Positions 55,644 through 64,000 of a DNA stretch of 64,000 nucleotides are shown in pieces. Numbering within the stretch: position 1 is the stretch's first letter; each line of letters starts with the position of its first letter. Source of the stretch: Acidiphilium sp. C61 (lineage in GTDB: Bacteria; Pseudomonadota; Alphaproteobacteria; Acetobacterales; Acetobacteraceae); assembly GCF_902712915.1 (NCBI RefSeq), contig NZ_CACTIA010000005.1, positions 2,578,501 through 2,642,500 on the forward strand, read 5' to 3'. The position numbers were made by a program, and so were the translations under genes. The notes beneath the pieces are model-generated. The model had not been told where the DNA came from, did not search any database, and was given only the letters and a program-made list of their open reading frames with translations.

Positions 55644-57629
55644 TTAGCCCGGAGCCAGCAGGGCAGGGGTCTCCGCCCGCGCATTCCCGACCTCCGCCAG
55701 CGGGGCCGCGCCCGCCGCCGCCAGAAACGCCGCGATCCGGTCGAACTCCGCCGGCGGCCTTGTCCCGTCCCCCGCATCGCCGGGCGGAACAAAAATCACC
55801 GTCTCATACCGCGCCCGGGAGAGCAGGACCCGATAGGTATTCACCTGCCACGACGCGGCCTCCTCATGGCGGATCTCCTCCCACCGCGTGCCGCGAAACC
55901 GCCGCGCGCGCCACGCCTCGCCGGCAGGCGGGCGGATCAGGTCCCCGCCCCAGCACAGGCCGACATTATCGATCTCCAGCCCCTGGCAGGCATATTGCGT
56001 CGCCGGCGCCTCCAGCGCGTCCGAGGCGCGCACGTCCGGCCAGGCATTGAGGAACCAGCTCGCCACCGCCTGCCGGTCCATATGCGGAAAATCGGCCGAC
56101 AGCCCCTCCGCCCGCAGCCGCTTCGCCCCGGCACTGCACACGAGCCCGGCCCGCCGCGTCCCGCGCGAGGCCCCCCGCAGCGCCGCCCGCATCGCGTCGA
56201 GCGACCGCGTGATCCGGAACGGCACCCCGCCCGCGGCAGCAGCGATCCCCGCCGCCACTTCCGCCTGTCCGTCCAGCACGGCGTCGATCCACGCGGCGGC
56301 CGCGGCCGAGCGCACCTGCCGCACACTGACATCGAGATGCAGTGCCGGATCGATCTCCATCCCCGCCGGCGCCGCATCCGCCAGCCGTCGCGCCGGATCG
56401 GGATGGCCGATCACCCCGTCCGGCCCGACAATCCGCCAGCCCGGCCGCCGCGCCAGCGCCTCGCCCCACGAGGCCAGCCCCGCCTCGCCGGTATTGATCT
56501 CCTGCCCATTGCCCACCAGCGCGACAATCGCCGCCCCGCCCTCGTGCCGCGCCATGATGTCGAGAAACAGCCCGGCCTCGCTATCATCGAGCTGGAACTT
56601 GCGCTGCCCGAAAGCCGCGTCCCATGCCCGCTGCGCCTCGTCGAACACGATCACCCGCTCATGCGGCGCCGCCGCCCGCGGCACGTTGTCGCGCAGAAAG
56701 CCGAGCAGCGGCTGAATCGCGCTGTCCAGCCGGTGGTTCGCCGCCCGCAGCGACATGCCGGGCCCCTTCGCATCCCGCGCCAGCGCCTCGCGCAGCACAT
56801 GCACGAGCGGCAGGTTGCCGGTCAGGAACGCGGCAGGTGCGGCGCTGCGAAACATCGTGTTCAGCCCGCACAGCGTCTTGCCCGCGCCCGGAATCCCGGT
56901 GACGAACACAACAACCCGCTCGCCCGCTGCCAGCGCCCGGTCGACCGCGCGGCCGATCGCCTCGGTCGTCCGCGTCAGGTTGCTCACATCCGCCCGCGCC
57001 GCCGCGATCTCCTCCACCCCGTGCCGGCGATAGAGCATGGTTGCCGCCTCGACGATGGTCGGCACCGGCCGATACGCCCCCGCCTCCCAGGTCGCCGCGT
57101 CGATCGTCGCCGCCGGCGCCGGCAGCATCGCCTCGGTCGCCGCGATCAGCCCGCCGAGCGATGCGGCATTCGCCTCCATCACCGGCATGATCGGCTGCGC
57201 CAGCAGCGGCGGGGTCACGGCGCGCGCGGGCGCGTCGGGGGCGACCAGCACCGGCACGATCGGATGGCGCCGGCTTTCCGCGTGAAAATCGAACAGGTCG
57301 AGCGCGTAATCCTCGACCTGCAACCGGTCGGCATTGGCGAACCGCGCCGCCCCGATCTTGAATTCGAGCACGAAAATCCCGCGCTCTCCCAGCACAACGG
57401 CATCGATCCGCCGCCCCAGCCGGATCAGCGGGTATTCCAGCAACACCCGCCAGCCCCCGCACCCTGCCAGTGAAGCGGTCAGGATCGGCAGCTGCGCCCG
57501 CCAGGCGCGGATCTGCTCCTCATGGTTGAGCGTATGGGTCTCGACCAGCCTTCGGGCGAGGGCGCCGATCACCGCCTCCGGCGCCGCCGCGGCGAGTTCT
57601 CCCGCCGTGCCGGACCACCACGCCCTCAC
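55644..57629 (-). CDS. Nuclease-ATPase fusion with DUF2075 (Schlafen-3-like) domain
   Basis: A 661-residue protein. Residues ~60-130 carry a PD-(D/E)XK nuclease-like core (Glu65, Asp76, Glu89, Lys91 in RIDAVVLGERGIFVLEFKIG). Then comes a P-loop ATPase/helicase of the DUF2075 type: Walker A VTGIPGAGKTLCGLNTMF at 245-252, Walker B VIVFDEAQRAWD, a third motif IVALVGNGQEINTGE, and late helicase motifs (VSVRQVRSAAAAAWIDAVLD, NTYRVLLSRARYETVIFVPP). Start GTG at 57629, 18 bases after hemF on the same strand. DUF2075 proteins with nuclease domains occur in bacterial defence islands and restriction-like loci; a defence or DNA-processing role is inference. Confidence 0.82.
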   Translation of the reverse strand: MRAWWSGTAGELAAAAPEAVIGALARRLVETHTLNHEEQIRAWRAQLPILTASLAGCGGWRVLLEYPLIRLGRRIDAVVLGERGIFVLEFKIGAARFANADRLQVEDYALDLFDFHAESRRHPIVPVLVAPDAPARAVTPPLLAQPIMPVMEANAASLGGLIAATEAMLPAPAATIDAATWEAGAYRPVPTIVEAATMLYRRHGVEEIAAARADVSNLTRTTEAIGRAVDRALAAGERVVVFVTGIPGAGKTLCGLNTMFRSAAPAAFLTGNLPLVHVLREALARDAKGPGMSLRAANHRLDSAIQPLLGFLRDNVPRAAAPHERVIVFDEAQRAWDAAFGQRKFQLDDSEAGLFLDIMARHEGGAAIVALVGNGQEINTGEAGLASWGEALARRPGWRIVGPDGVIGHPDPARRLADAAPAGMEIDPALHLDVSVRQVRSAAAAAWIDAVLDGQAEVAAGIAAAAGGVPFRITRSLDAMRAALRGASRGTRRAGLVCSAGAKRLRAEGLSADFPHMDRQAVASWFLNAWPDVRASDALEAPATQYACQGLEIDNVGLCWGGDLIRPPAGEAWRARRFRGTRWEEIRHEEAASWQVNTYRVLLSRARYETVIFVPPGDAGDGTRPPAEFDRIAAFLAAAGAAPLAEVGNARAETPALLAPG

Positions 57630-57647
57630 GGCGCCTTCACGCCGCTT

Positions 57648-58577
57648 TCACGGCCATTTGACCTCAGGCGGCATGCTCATCAGGATCGCTTCGGTATTGC
57701 CGCCGGTCTTCAGCCCGAAGGTGGTGCCGCGGTCATAGAGCAGGTTGAACTCGACATACCGCCCCCGCCGCACCAGCTGCGCCTCGCGTTCCTCCGGCGT
57801 CCACGCCTCGTCCATCCGCCGCCGCACGATCGCGGGATAGGATTCGAGAAACGCGAGGCCGACATCGCGGGTAAAGGCGAAATGCCGATCCGGCTCGGTC
57901 TCCAGGTAATCGTAGAAAATCCCCCCCGCACCCCGCGTCTCACCGCGATGCGGCAGGTAGAAATACTCGTCGCACCATTTGCTGAAGCGCGGATAGTAAT
58001 CGGGGTCGTAGTTTTCGCACGCCGCCCGGAACGCGTCATGGAACAGCGCCGCGTCCTCCTTCGCCGCCTCGGTTCCCGGCTGCAACGGGGTCAGATCGCC
58101 GCCGCCGCCGAACCATCCCTTCGTCGTCACGATCATGCGCGTGTTCATGTGCGCCGCCGGCACCCGCGGCGAGTGCATGTGCGCGACCAGGCTGATCCCC
58201 GCCGCCCAGAAGCGCGGGTCCTCCGCCGCGCCGGGGATGTTCTTCGCGAACTCCGTGCTGAACGCGCCGCCCACCACCGAGATGTTCACCCCGACCTTCT
58301 CGAACACCCGGCCGCGCATCAGGCTCATCTCGCCGCCGCCCTCCAGCCGGTTCTGCCCGTCCGGCGTGCGCGTCCACGGCGTGCGGACGAAGCGGCCCGG
58401 CGCGCGGTCCGCCAGCATCCCGCCATGCGCGTCCTCGATCGCCTCGAACGCGGCGCAGATCCGGTCGCGCAGCGTGCGAAACCAGTCGCTCGCCGCCGGC
58501 TTCAGCGCCTCGTGCGCGGGCGGCGGGGCAGGGGGGGGCGGTGCGGATGGCGCATGCATATCTGTCATACCCGTCAT
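57648..58577 (-). CDS. hemF: Oxygen-dependent coproporphyrinogen III oxidase
   Basis: A 309-residue haem-biosynthesis enzyme that decarboxylates coproporphyrinogen III with oxygen. Marks: [70 protein letters not shown] and [20 protein letters not shown]. The first 25 residues are a Pro/Ala-rich extension; the start may be the ATG at 58577 or the one encoding MHAPSAPP. Divergent from the bc1-like operon, with about 107 bases between the starts, and upstream of the DUF2075 gene. Confidence 0.96.
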   Translation of the reverse strand: MTGMTDMHAPSAPPPPAPPPAHEALKPAASDWFRTLRDRICAAFEAIEDAHGGMLADRAPGRFVRTPWTRTPDGQNRLEGGGEMSLMRGRVFEKVGVNISVVGGAFSTEFAKNIPGAAEDPRFWAAGISLVAHMHSPRVPAAHMNTRMIVTTKGWFGGGGDLTPLQPGTEAAKEDAALFHDAFRAACENYDPDYYPRFSKWCDEYFYLPHRGETRGAGGIFYDYLETEPDRHFAFTRDVGLAFLESYPAIVRRRMDEAWTPEEREAQLVRRGRYVEFNLLYDRGTTFGLKTGGNTEAILMSMPPEVKWP

Positions 58578-58684
58578 ATTACATCATCGTCGCGGCCCTT
58601 CCAGCGTGTCCGCGCGCCGTTACGGGATTGAATTTTCCACGGTTTGCCGTCATCCACAGGCGACAGCTCGAAGGGAGACAACTC

Positions 58685-58894
58685 ATGGCTGCGGTTGCCG
58701 CATCCGGCGCGTCCAGCGCCGGGGAACATAATGACGGTCGGCAGGATTTCGCCCGGATCCTGTTTGCCACCATTTCGCTGATGGGCCTCGCCGTGCTGCT
58801 GTGGTGCTTCGCCTCGGCCCTCGCGCCCTCGCGCACGCACGAGGCGTCGGGTGCTGCCCCGGTGCCCCACGCCATGATGAACCGGCTGCGCTGA
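58685..58894 (+). CDS. Rieske-like N-terminal membrane anchor without a cluster domain
   Basis: A 69-residue protein with a ribosome-binding site AAGGGAGA and one membrane span. GRQDFARILFATISLMGLAV followed by LLWCFASALAPSRTHEAS aligns by pattern with the N-terminal anchor of ubiquinol-cytochrome c reductase Rieske subunits (RRDF-x-hydrophobic segment, then Asn/Ala-Pro hinge). It stops where the soluble 2Fe-2S domain should begin: no CTHLGC or CPCHGS motif exists here or in the next 2 kb. One base separates its stop from the cytochrome b gene, where petA normally sits. Assignment to PetA is inference from position and pattern. Confidence 0.6.
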   Translation: MAAVAASGASSAGEHNDGRQDFARILFATISLMGLAVLLWCFASALAPSRTHEASGAAPVPHAMMNRLR

Positions 58895-58895
58895 G

Positions 58896-60080
58896 ATGAG
58901 CACGAACCCGACACAAGGCTGGCTCGAAGCCCGCCTGCCGCTCTGCGCCGCCTATCGCCGCCACTGGAGCGAGGCGCTGGTCCCCACTGGCCTGCCGCTG
59001 TCCTGGTCGGTCGGCCCGCTGGTCGGCGTCGCCCTCGCGGTGCTGACGCTCTCCGGCATCTGGCTCGGCCTCGCCTACCAGCCGAGCCTGTCCGGTGCCG
59101 CGATCTCGATCGCGGACTACACCCGCAACGTCCCCTATGGCTGGCTGATCCGCGACCTGCACCGCGTCGGCACCACCATGCTGTTCGGCGTGCTCTTCAT
59201 CGAGCTGTTCCGCGGCGCCTTCTACGGCACCTACCGCAACGGCCGCGAATTCGCCTGGATCGTCGAGATCCTCCGCCTCTTCGCCTGCATGGCGGTCGGC
59301 TTTCTCGGCTTCGCGATGACGGGCAGCCCCGCCGCCCATGGCGCGCTGCTGGCGATGGCCGCGCATCTCGCCGCCATCCCGCTGTTCGGCCACCTGGTCG
59401 GCCCGGCCTTTCTCGGCGGCGCTGTGCTCAATGCCGCCACCGCGCCGCGAGTCGCGATGGCGCATGAGGCGATCGGCTTTCTCGTCCTGCTGATCGCCAC
59501 CCTGACCGTCATAGCCTCGCGCGCCGCCCCGCCCGCCCATCCGGATGGCATCGCCAGCCCCGATCCGCGGATGATGACGCCCCGCGCCGCCCAGGCAAGG
59601 CGCTACTTCACCGCCTTCCTGGTCTTCGCGCTGCTCTTCGCCGCGATCCTCGTCCTCGACCCCGGCCTCGGCACGCCGCGCACCCCGGTTCTGCCGGCAG
59701 CGCTGGCGATCCCGGTGCAGGTGACGCCGCCGTGGTACCTGCTGGTCTTCCACGGCTTCGCCCGCGTCGCCGGCTCGCCGGGCGGCGGCACGCTGCTCAC
59801 CGTGGCCGCCTTCCTGCTGCTCGGCGCGCTGCCCTGGCTCGACCGCGGCGCGGTGGGAAGCTGCCGCCAGCGTCCGGTCTATGCCGGCTTCCTGGTCCTG
59901 CTCGCGGTCGATCTCGTGCTGCTCGGCATCGCCGCCGCCGCAACCGGCGGGCTCTGGACCACCGTCGCCGAACTCGCGACCACCTACGCCTTCGCCCATT
60001 TCCTCATCATCACGCCGCTGGTCACCATGCTGGAAACCCCGCGCGACACAGCGGCGTCCCATTCGCGGAGGACTGCCTGA
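58896..60080 (+). CDS. Cytochrome b-like protein lacking haem bH ligands and the PEWY glutamate
   Basis: A 394-residue, eight-helix-type membrane protein that aligns along its whole length with bc1 cytochrome b (GWLIRDLHRVGTTMLFGVLF then ELFRGAFYGTY; LFGHLVGPAFLGG; VAMAHEAIGFLVLLIATLTV; PPWYLLVFHGFARV; LPWLDRGAVGSCRQRPVYAG). The bL-ligand histidines are kept at His89 and His190. The bH ligands, 14 residues later in each helix, are Glu103 and Thr204 instead of His. The PEWY motif is Pro-Pro-Trp-Tyr (278-281), and the LPWGQ motif after helix C is lost. The gene is open, well coupled to its neighbours and shows no frame breaks, so it is under selection. A normal Q cycle is not possible with these residues. 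Confidence 0.85.
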   Translation: MSTNPTQGWLEARLPLCAAYRRHWSEALVPTGLPLSWSVGPLVGVALAVLTLSGIWLGLAYQPSLSGAAISIADYTRNVPYGWLIRDLHRVGTTMLFGVLFIELFRGAFYGTYRNGREFAWIVEILRLFACMAVGFLGFAMTGSPAAHGALLAMAAHLAAIPLFGHLVGPAFLGGAVLNAATAPRVAMAHEAIGFLVLLIATLTVIASRAAPPAHPDGIASPDPRMMTPRAAQARRYFTAFLVFALLFAAILVLDPGLGTPRTPVLPAALAIPVQVTPPWYLLVFHGFARVAGSPGGGTLLTVAAFLLLGALPWLDRGAVGSCRQRPVYAGFLVLLAVDLVLLGIAAAATGGLWTTVAELATTYAFAHFLIITPLVTMLETPRDTAASHSRRTA

Positions 60081-60807
60081 TGCGGCGCCTGCTCGCCCTC
60101 TGTCTCACCGCCGGCGCGCTGCTTGCCGCCGGCCCGGCACTGGCCAAGGGGCCCGGCTTCGGCTTCCTGTCGCCCCTCGGCAGCTATGACAACGCGACGC
60201 TGCAAGCCGGCTTCGCGGTCTACCGCGCCGATTGCGCGAGCTGCCACGGGCTCAGCCTCGTGCATTACCGCGATCTCGGCGGCATCGGCCTGTCCGAAAA
60301 GGATATCGCCGCCATCACCGCGCAGATCAGCCAGCCGGATGGCACCGGCGCCGACGGCAAGCCGCACATGGTCAAGGCGACGCCCTCCGCCGCCATGACC
60401 TGGTCCTATGCCGACGCTGCGGCCGCGAAAGCGGCCAATCACGGCGCCCTGCCGCCCGATCTCTCGCTGTTCGAGGCCGGCCGCCCCAACGGTGCGGCCT
60501 ATGTCCAGGCGCTGCTGCTCGGCTACCGCGCCGCCCCGCCGAACCTCACGCTGCTGCCCGATCATCATTACAACATCGCCTTCCCCGGCGGGCAGATCGC
60601 GATGGCCCCGGCGCTGAAGCCCGGCTCGGTGACGCTGGCCGACGGCAAGCAGCTGGACGAGGCGCAGATGGCGCACGACGTCGCCGCCTTCCTCGCCTGG
60701 ACCGCCGATCCCCATCGCGACGACCGCCGGATCGACGGCATTGCCGCCATCCTGTTCCTGCTGGTGCTGGGCCTGGTCGGCGCCGTCGCCCTCGGCCGGA
60801 GGCGCGC

Positions 60808-60811
<4 letters not shown>
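60080..60811 (+). CDS. Cytochrome c1-like protein
   Basis: A 243-residue exported cytochrome with a signal peptide (LLALCLTAGALLAAGPALA). It opens FGFLSPLGSYDNATLQAGF and has the haem site CASCH (52-56), GALPPDLSLFEAGRPNG, the axial Met175 in FPGGQIAMAPAL and a C-terminal membrane anchor (IAAILFLLVLGLVGAVAL, 221-238). All c1 hallmarks are kept. Its ATG overlaps the cytochrome b-like stop and its stop overlaps the mtnP start (both four bases). In contrast to the two genes before it, it looks fully functional. Confidence 0.9.
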
Positions 60812-61695
<884 letters not shown>

Positions 61696-61844
61696 CCCGC
61701 CCCGCGCGGGGGTAACCCGCGCGGAAACACCCCCCGCGCGGCGCGGCCTTTGCGCAGCACCGCATCCCGACCTATGTGTCGGCCAGCGCCGCCGGCCCGC
61801 CGCGCGGCCACGTCCCACGCCACCAGCGATGAAGGAACACCATC

Positions 61845-62492
61845 ATGGCTCTGCAACTCGGCCAGATCGCGCCGGATTTCGAACAGGACAGCTCCGAGGG
61901 GCGCCTGAACTTCCACGACTATCTCGGCTCGTCCTGGGGCATCCTGTTCAGCCACCCGAAGGATTTCACCCCGGTCTGCACCACCGAGCTGGCCGAGGCC
62001 GCGCGCCTGATGCCGGAGTGGCGCAAGCGCAACGTCAAGCCCGTCGGCCTCTCGGTCGACACTGGCGAGAACCACAAGGGCTGGGCCGCCGATATCGAGG
62101 AAACCCAGGGCCAGAAGCTCAACTTCCCGGTCATCGCCGACCATGACCGCAAGGTCTCCACCCTCTACGACATGATCCACCCCGCGGCCGACCCCACCGT
62201 GACGGTCCGCTCGGTCTTCATCATCGACCCGCAGAAGAAGATCCGCCTGATCATGACCTACCCGCCGGCGACGGGCCGCAATTTCGCGGAAATCCTCCGC
62301 GTGATCGACGCCCTCCAGCTCACCGACGGCTACAAGGTCGCCACCCCGGTCAACTGGACCGACGGTCAGGACGTCATCATCGTCCCCTCCCTCTCCGACG
62401 ACGAGGCGAAGCAGCGCTTCCCCGAGGGCTTCCGCACGCTCAAGCCCTATCTGCGGATGGTGAAGCAGCCGAAACTCCCCTCGGCGAGCTGA
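61845..62492 (+). CDS. 1-Cys peroxiredoxin (Prx6 type)
   Basis: A 215-residue peroxidase. The peroxidatic cysteine is in HPKDFTPVCTTELAEAARL; the partner motifs are GLSVDTGENHKGWAADI and FPVIADHDRKVSTLYDM. The Prx6-type C-terminal domain (VATPVNWTDGQDVIIVPSLS, RFPEGFRTLKPYLRM) has no resolving cysteine. GAAGGAACACC precedes the ATG. It reduces hydrogen and organic peroxides in the cytoplasm. The 150-base gap before it holds no gene I can see. Confidence 0.95.
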   Translation: MALQLGQIAPDFEQDSSEGRLNFHDYLGSSWGILFSHPKDFTPVCTTELAEAARLMPEWRKRNVKPVGLSVDTGENHKGWAADIEETQGQKLNFPVIADHDRKVSTLYDMIHPAADPTVTVRSVFIIDPQKKIRLIMTYPPATGRNFAEILRVIDALQLTDGYKVATPVNWTDGQDVIIVPSLSDDEAKQRFPEGFRTLKPYLRMVKQPKLPSAS

Positions 62493-62500
62493 GTCCCTCG

Positions 62501-62540
62501 CTGTCATGAAAGCTTCATGCCACTGTCACAATGGTTGCAT
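62501..62540 (+). promoter_or_regulatory. Tandem PHO boxes upstream of pstB
   Basis: Two direct copies of the PhoB-binding pattern: CTGTCATGAAAGCTTCAT at 62501-62518 and CTGTCACAATGGTTGCAT at 62523-62540, 22 bases apart, i.e. two helical turns. The spacing and the CTGTCA heads match alphaproteobacterial PHO boxes. They lie just after the peroxiredoxin stop codon and about 95 bases before pstB. Confidence 0.8.
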
Positions 62541-62633
62541 GATAGTCCGCTATCGCGAAACAGTGATTTCGCCGGAACGTCCCGCGGCCTGCAAGGGCCG
62601 CGGGCGCCGTTTTCAGGAACAGGTTCTCTCGAG

Positions 62634-63437
62634 ATGCCCGATGCTACCGCAAAAGTGAAATCCGAGCCGGCGGAGGCGCTGGCCGAGCCGCGCGTCTCCA
62701 TCCGCAACCTCAGTTTCTTCTACGGCGCGGCCCAGGCCCTGAAATCCGTCTCGATCGACTTCCCCGACCGTCAGACCACGGCGATGATCGGCCCCTCCGG
62801 CTGCGGCAAATCCACCCTGCTGCGCGTGGTCAACCGGATGTACGACCTTTATCCCGGCCAGCGCGCCGAGGGCGAGGTGATCCTCGATGGCGAGAACATC
62901 CTCGCCCCCAACACCGACATCAACCGCCTGCGCCGCCGCGTCGGCATGGTGTTCCAGAAACCCACCCCCTTCCCGAAATCCATCTACGAGAACATCGCCT
63001 TCGGCGTCCGCCTGCACGAGCGCCTCTCCCGCGGCGCGATGGACGAGCGGGTCGAATCCGCCCTGCACAAGGCCGCGCTCTGGAACGAGGTGAAGGACAA
63101 GCTGCACGCCTCCGCCAGCGCGCTCTCCGGCGGCCAGCAGCAGCGCCTGTGCATCGCCCGCAGCATCGCCGTCCGCCCGCAGGTTCTCCTGCTCGACGAG
63201 CCGACCTCCGCGCTCGACCCGATCTCGACGCTGCGGATCGAGGAGCTGATCGCCGAGCTGAAGCAGGATTTCACCATCGTCATCGTCACCCACAACATGC
63301 AGCAGGCCGGCCGCTGTGCGGATCGCGTCGCCTTCTTCTATCTCGGCGAACTCGTCGAGGTCGCTGACGCCACACAGATGTTCACCGCCCCGCGCGAGAA
63401 GCGCACGCAGGAATACATCACCGGCCGGTTCGGCTGA
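62634..63437 (+). CDS. pstB: Phosphate ABC transporter ATP-binding protein PstB
   Basis: A 267-residue ATPase of the high-affinity phosphate importer. Marks: [20 protein letters not shown], Walker [40 protein letters not shown], signature [17 protein letters not shown], Walker [17 protein letters not shown] and [20 protein letters not shown]. The start at 62634 follows GTTCTCTCGAG with weak ribosome-binding character. Unusually, pstS, pstC and pstA are not upstream; the gene starts its own unit behind PHO boxes and is followed by phoU after 11 bases. Confidence 0.95.
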   Translation: MPDATAKVKSEPAEALAEPRVSIRNLSFFYGAAQALKSVSIDFPDRQTTAMIGPSGCGKSTLLRVVNRMYDLYPGQRAEGEVILDGENILAPNTDINRLRRRVGMVFQKPTPFPKSIYENIAFGVRLHERLSRGAMDERVESALHKAALWNEVKDKLHASASALSGGQQQRLCIARSIAVRPQVLLLDEPTSALDPISTLRIEELIAELKQDFTIVIVTHNMQQAGRCADRVAFFYLGELVEVADATQMFTAPREKRTQEYITGRFG

Positions 63438-63448
63438 GGAGCAACGCC

Positions 63449-64000
63449 ATGCCCGAAGACAGCAAGCACATCCTGAGCAGCTTCGAGGCCGATCTCGCCC
63501 GTCTGCGCGACATGATCGCGGCGATGGGCGGCCTGGTCGAGACCGAGCTGGACGACGCCATCACCGCCCTCCTGACCCATGACAGCGCGCTCGCCGCAAG
63601 CGTCGTCGAGATGGATGCGAAGGTCGATGCCGACGAACGCGCGATCGAGCAATTCGCCGTCCGCGTCCTCGCCCTCCGCCAGCCCGTCGCCGACGATCTC
63701 CGCCAGGTCGTCGCCGCGCTGAAGGTCACGACCGACATCGAGCGCATCGGCGACTATGCGGCGAACGTCGCCAAGCGCACCCTCGTGCTCAACCAGTCCG
63801 GCACCACCTGGCCGCTCGCCAGCCTCTCGCAGATGGCCCGCCTCGTGCAGGAAAGCCTCAAATCCACGATCGATGCGATCGGCGAGGCCGATCCGGTGAA
63901 GGCGATCTCGGTCTGGCGCGCCGACCAGATGATCGACGATCTCTACACCACCATCTTCCGCGAGCTGATCACCTACATGATGGAAGATCCGCGCAACATC
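63449..64000 (+). CDS. phoU: Phosphate signalling protein PhoU (3' end outside window)
   Basis: The first 184 residues of PhoU, which links the Pst transporter to the PhoR kinase and limits phosphate uptake. It is all helical with two PhoU repeats: SSFEADLARLRDMIAAMGGL, VEMDAKVDADERAIEQFAVR, VVAALKVTTDIERIGDYAAN in the first and SQMARLVQESLKSTIDAIGE, WRADQMIDDLYTTIFRELIT in the second. GAGGAG precedes the ATG. Cut by the right edge. Confidence 0.95.
   Translation, partial: MPEDSKHILSSFEADLARLRDMIAAMGGLVETELDDAITALLTHDSALAASVVEMDAKVDADERAIEQFAVRVLALRQPVADDLRQVVAALKVTTDIERIGDYAANVAKRTLVLNQSGTTWPLASLSQMARLVQESLKSTIDAIGEADPVKAISVWRADQMIDDLYTTIFRELITYMMEDPRNI

Noticed and set aside
58896..60080. 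Cytochrome b as a simple frameshifted or error-ridden gene
   Set aside because: The frame is continuous with matching spacing to bc1 cytochrome b on both sides of each changed residue. Both bL ligands are intact, and only specific functional positions are replaced.

Overview
The window is a GC-rich, gene-dense chromosomal segment of an alphaproteobacterium. SecB, SdhE, a PopZ/DUF2497 protein, a MucR regulator, GTG/TTG starts and the order pcm-tolC-popZ-valS all fit Alphaproteobacteria. A periplasmic PQQ alcohol dehydrogenase and the extreme GC bias suggest an acetic-acid-type bacterium (Acetobacteraceae, for example Acidiphilium-like). That last placement is inference.

Layout. 1-5.5 kb: an ABC exporter ATPase (cut by the window edge) with its HlyD-type adaptor, a small secreted protein, and a LysR regulator divergent from mmsA, then thpR. 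5.6-11.2 kb: argC divergent from secB-thrC, an M16 protease and a PmbA/TldE-like protein. 11.3-17.8 kb (minus strand): stomatin-like protein, valS, PopZ-like protein, TolC-like protein and a PIMT-like methyltransferase. 17.9-25 kb: tRNA-Cys, prpE, gloB and a divergent methyltransferase, an LTXXQ-type periplasmic protein, NfuA-like scaffold, RutE-like nitroreductase, tsaB-rimI, TusA-like protein. 25-38 kb: MucR, a DeoR regulator, a hydrolase, a sulfur block (cysE, cysteine desulfurase, ferredoxin, mnmA), hfq-hflX, an inositol-phosphatase-family protein, mazG, msrP, a Nudix hydrolase and recG. 38.6-42.9 kb: sdhE, mfd and a secreted protein. 43-54 kb: an accessory stretch with two IS5-family insertion sequences, each wedged between ~100 bp palindromic repeats. 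Between them lie an N-formylglutamate amidohydrolase and an alcohol-oxidation cluster: a sigma-54 activator divergent from aldehyde dehydrogenase, DUF779, PQQ alcohol dehydrogenase, MxaJ-like protein and cytochrome c. 54-58.6 kb: a membrane-anchored unknown, a cupin, a nuclease-ATPase (DUF2075-like) and hemF. 58.7-60.8 kb: a three-gene cytochrome bc1-like operon with striking losses. 60.8-64 kb: mtnP, a peroxiredoxin, and pstB-phoU behind a PHO box.

Three observations stand out. (1) The bc1-like operon keeps cytochrome c1 and both heme bL ligands. It has lost both heme bH ligands, the PEWY glutamate and the entire Rieske cluster domain. This may be a new kind of cytochrome b/c1 complex. (2) The PQQ alcohol dehydrogenase carries the Asp-Tyr-Asp motif associated with lanthanide dependence. 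Its operon has a consensus sigma-54 promoter and two matched palindromic activator sites. (3) A MITE-like palindromic repeat occurs at seven places, and two different insertion sequences sit at the same TA of its border palindrome.

A further theme is short tandem-repeat expansion at gene ends: RimI N-terminus, CysE C-terminus, DeoR C-terminus, and two intergenic arrays.
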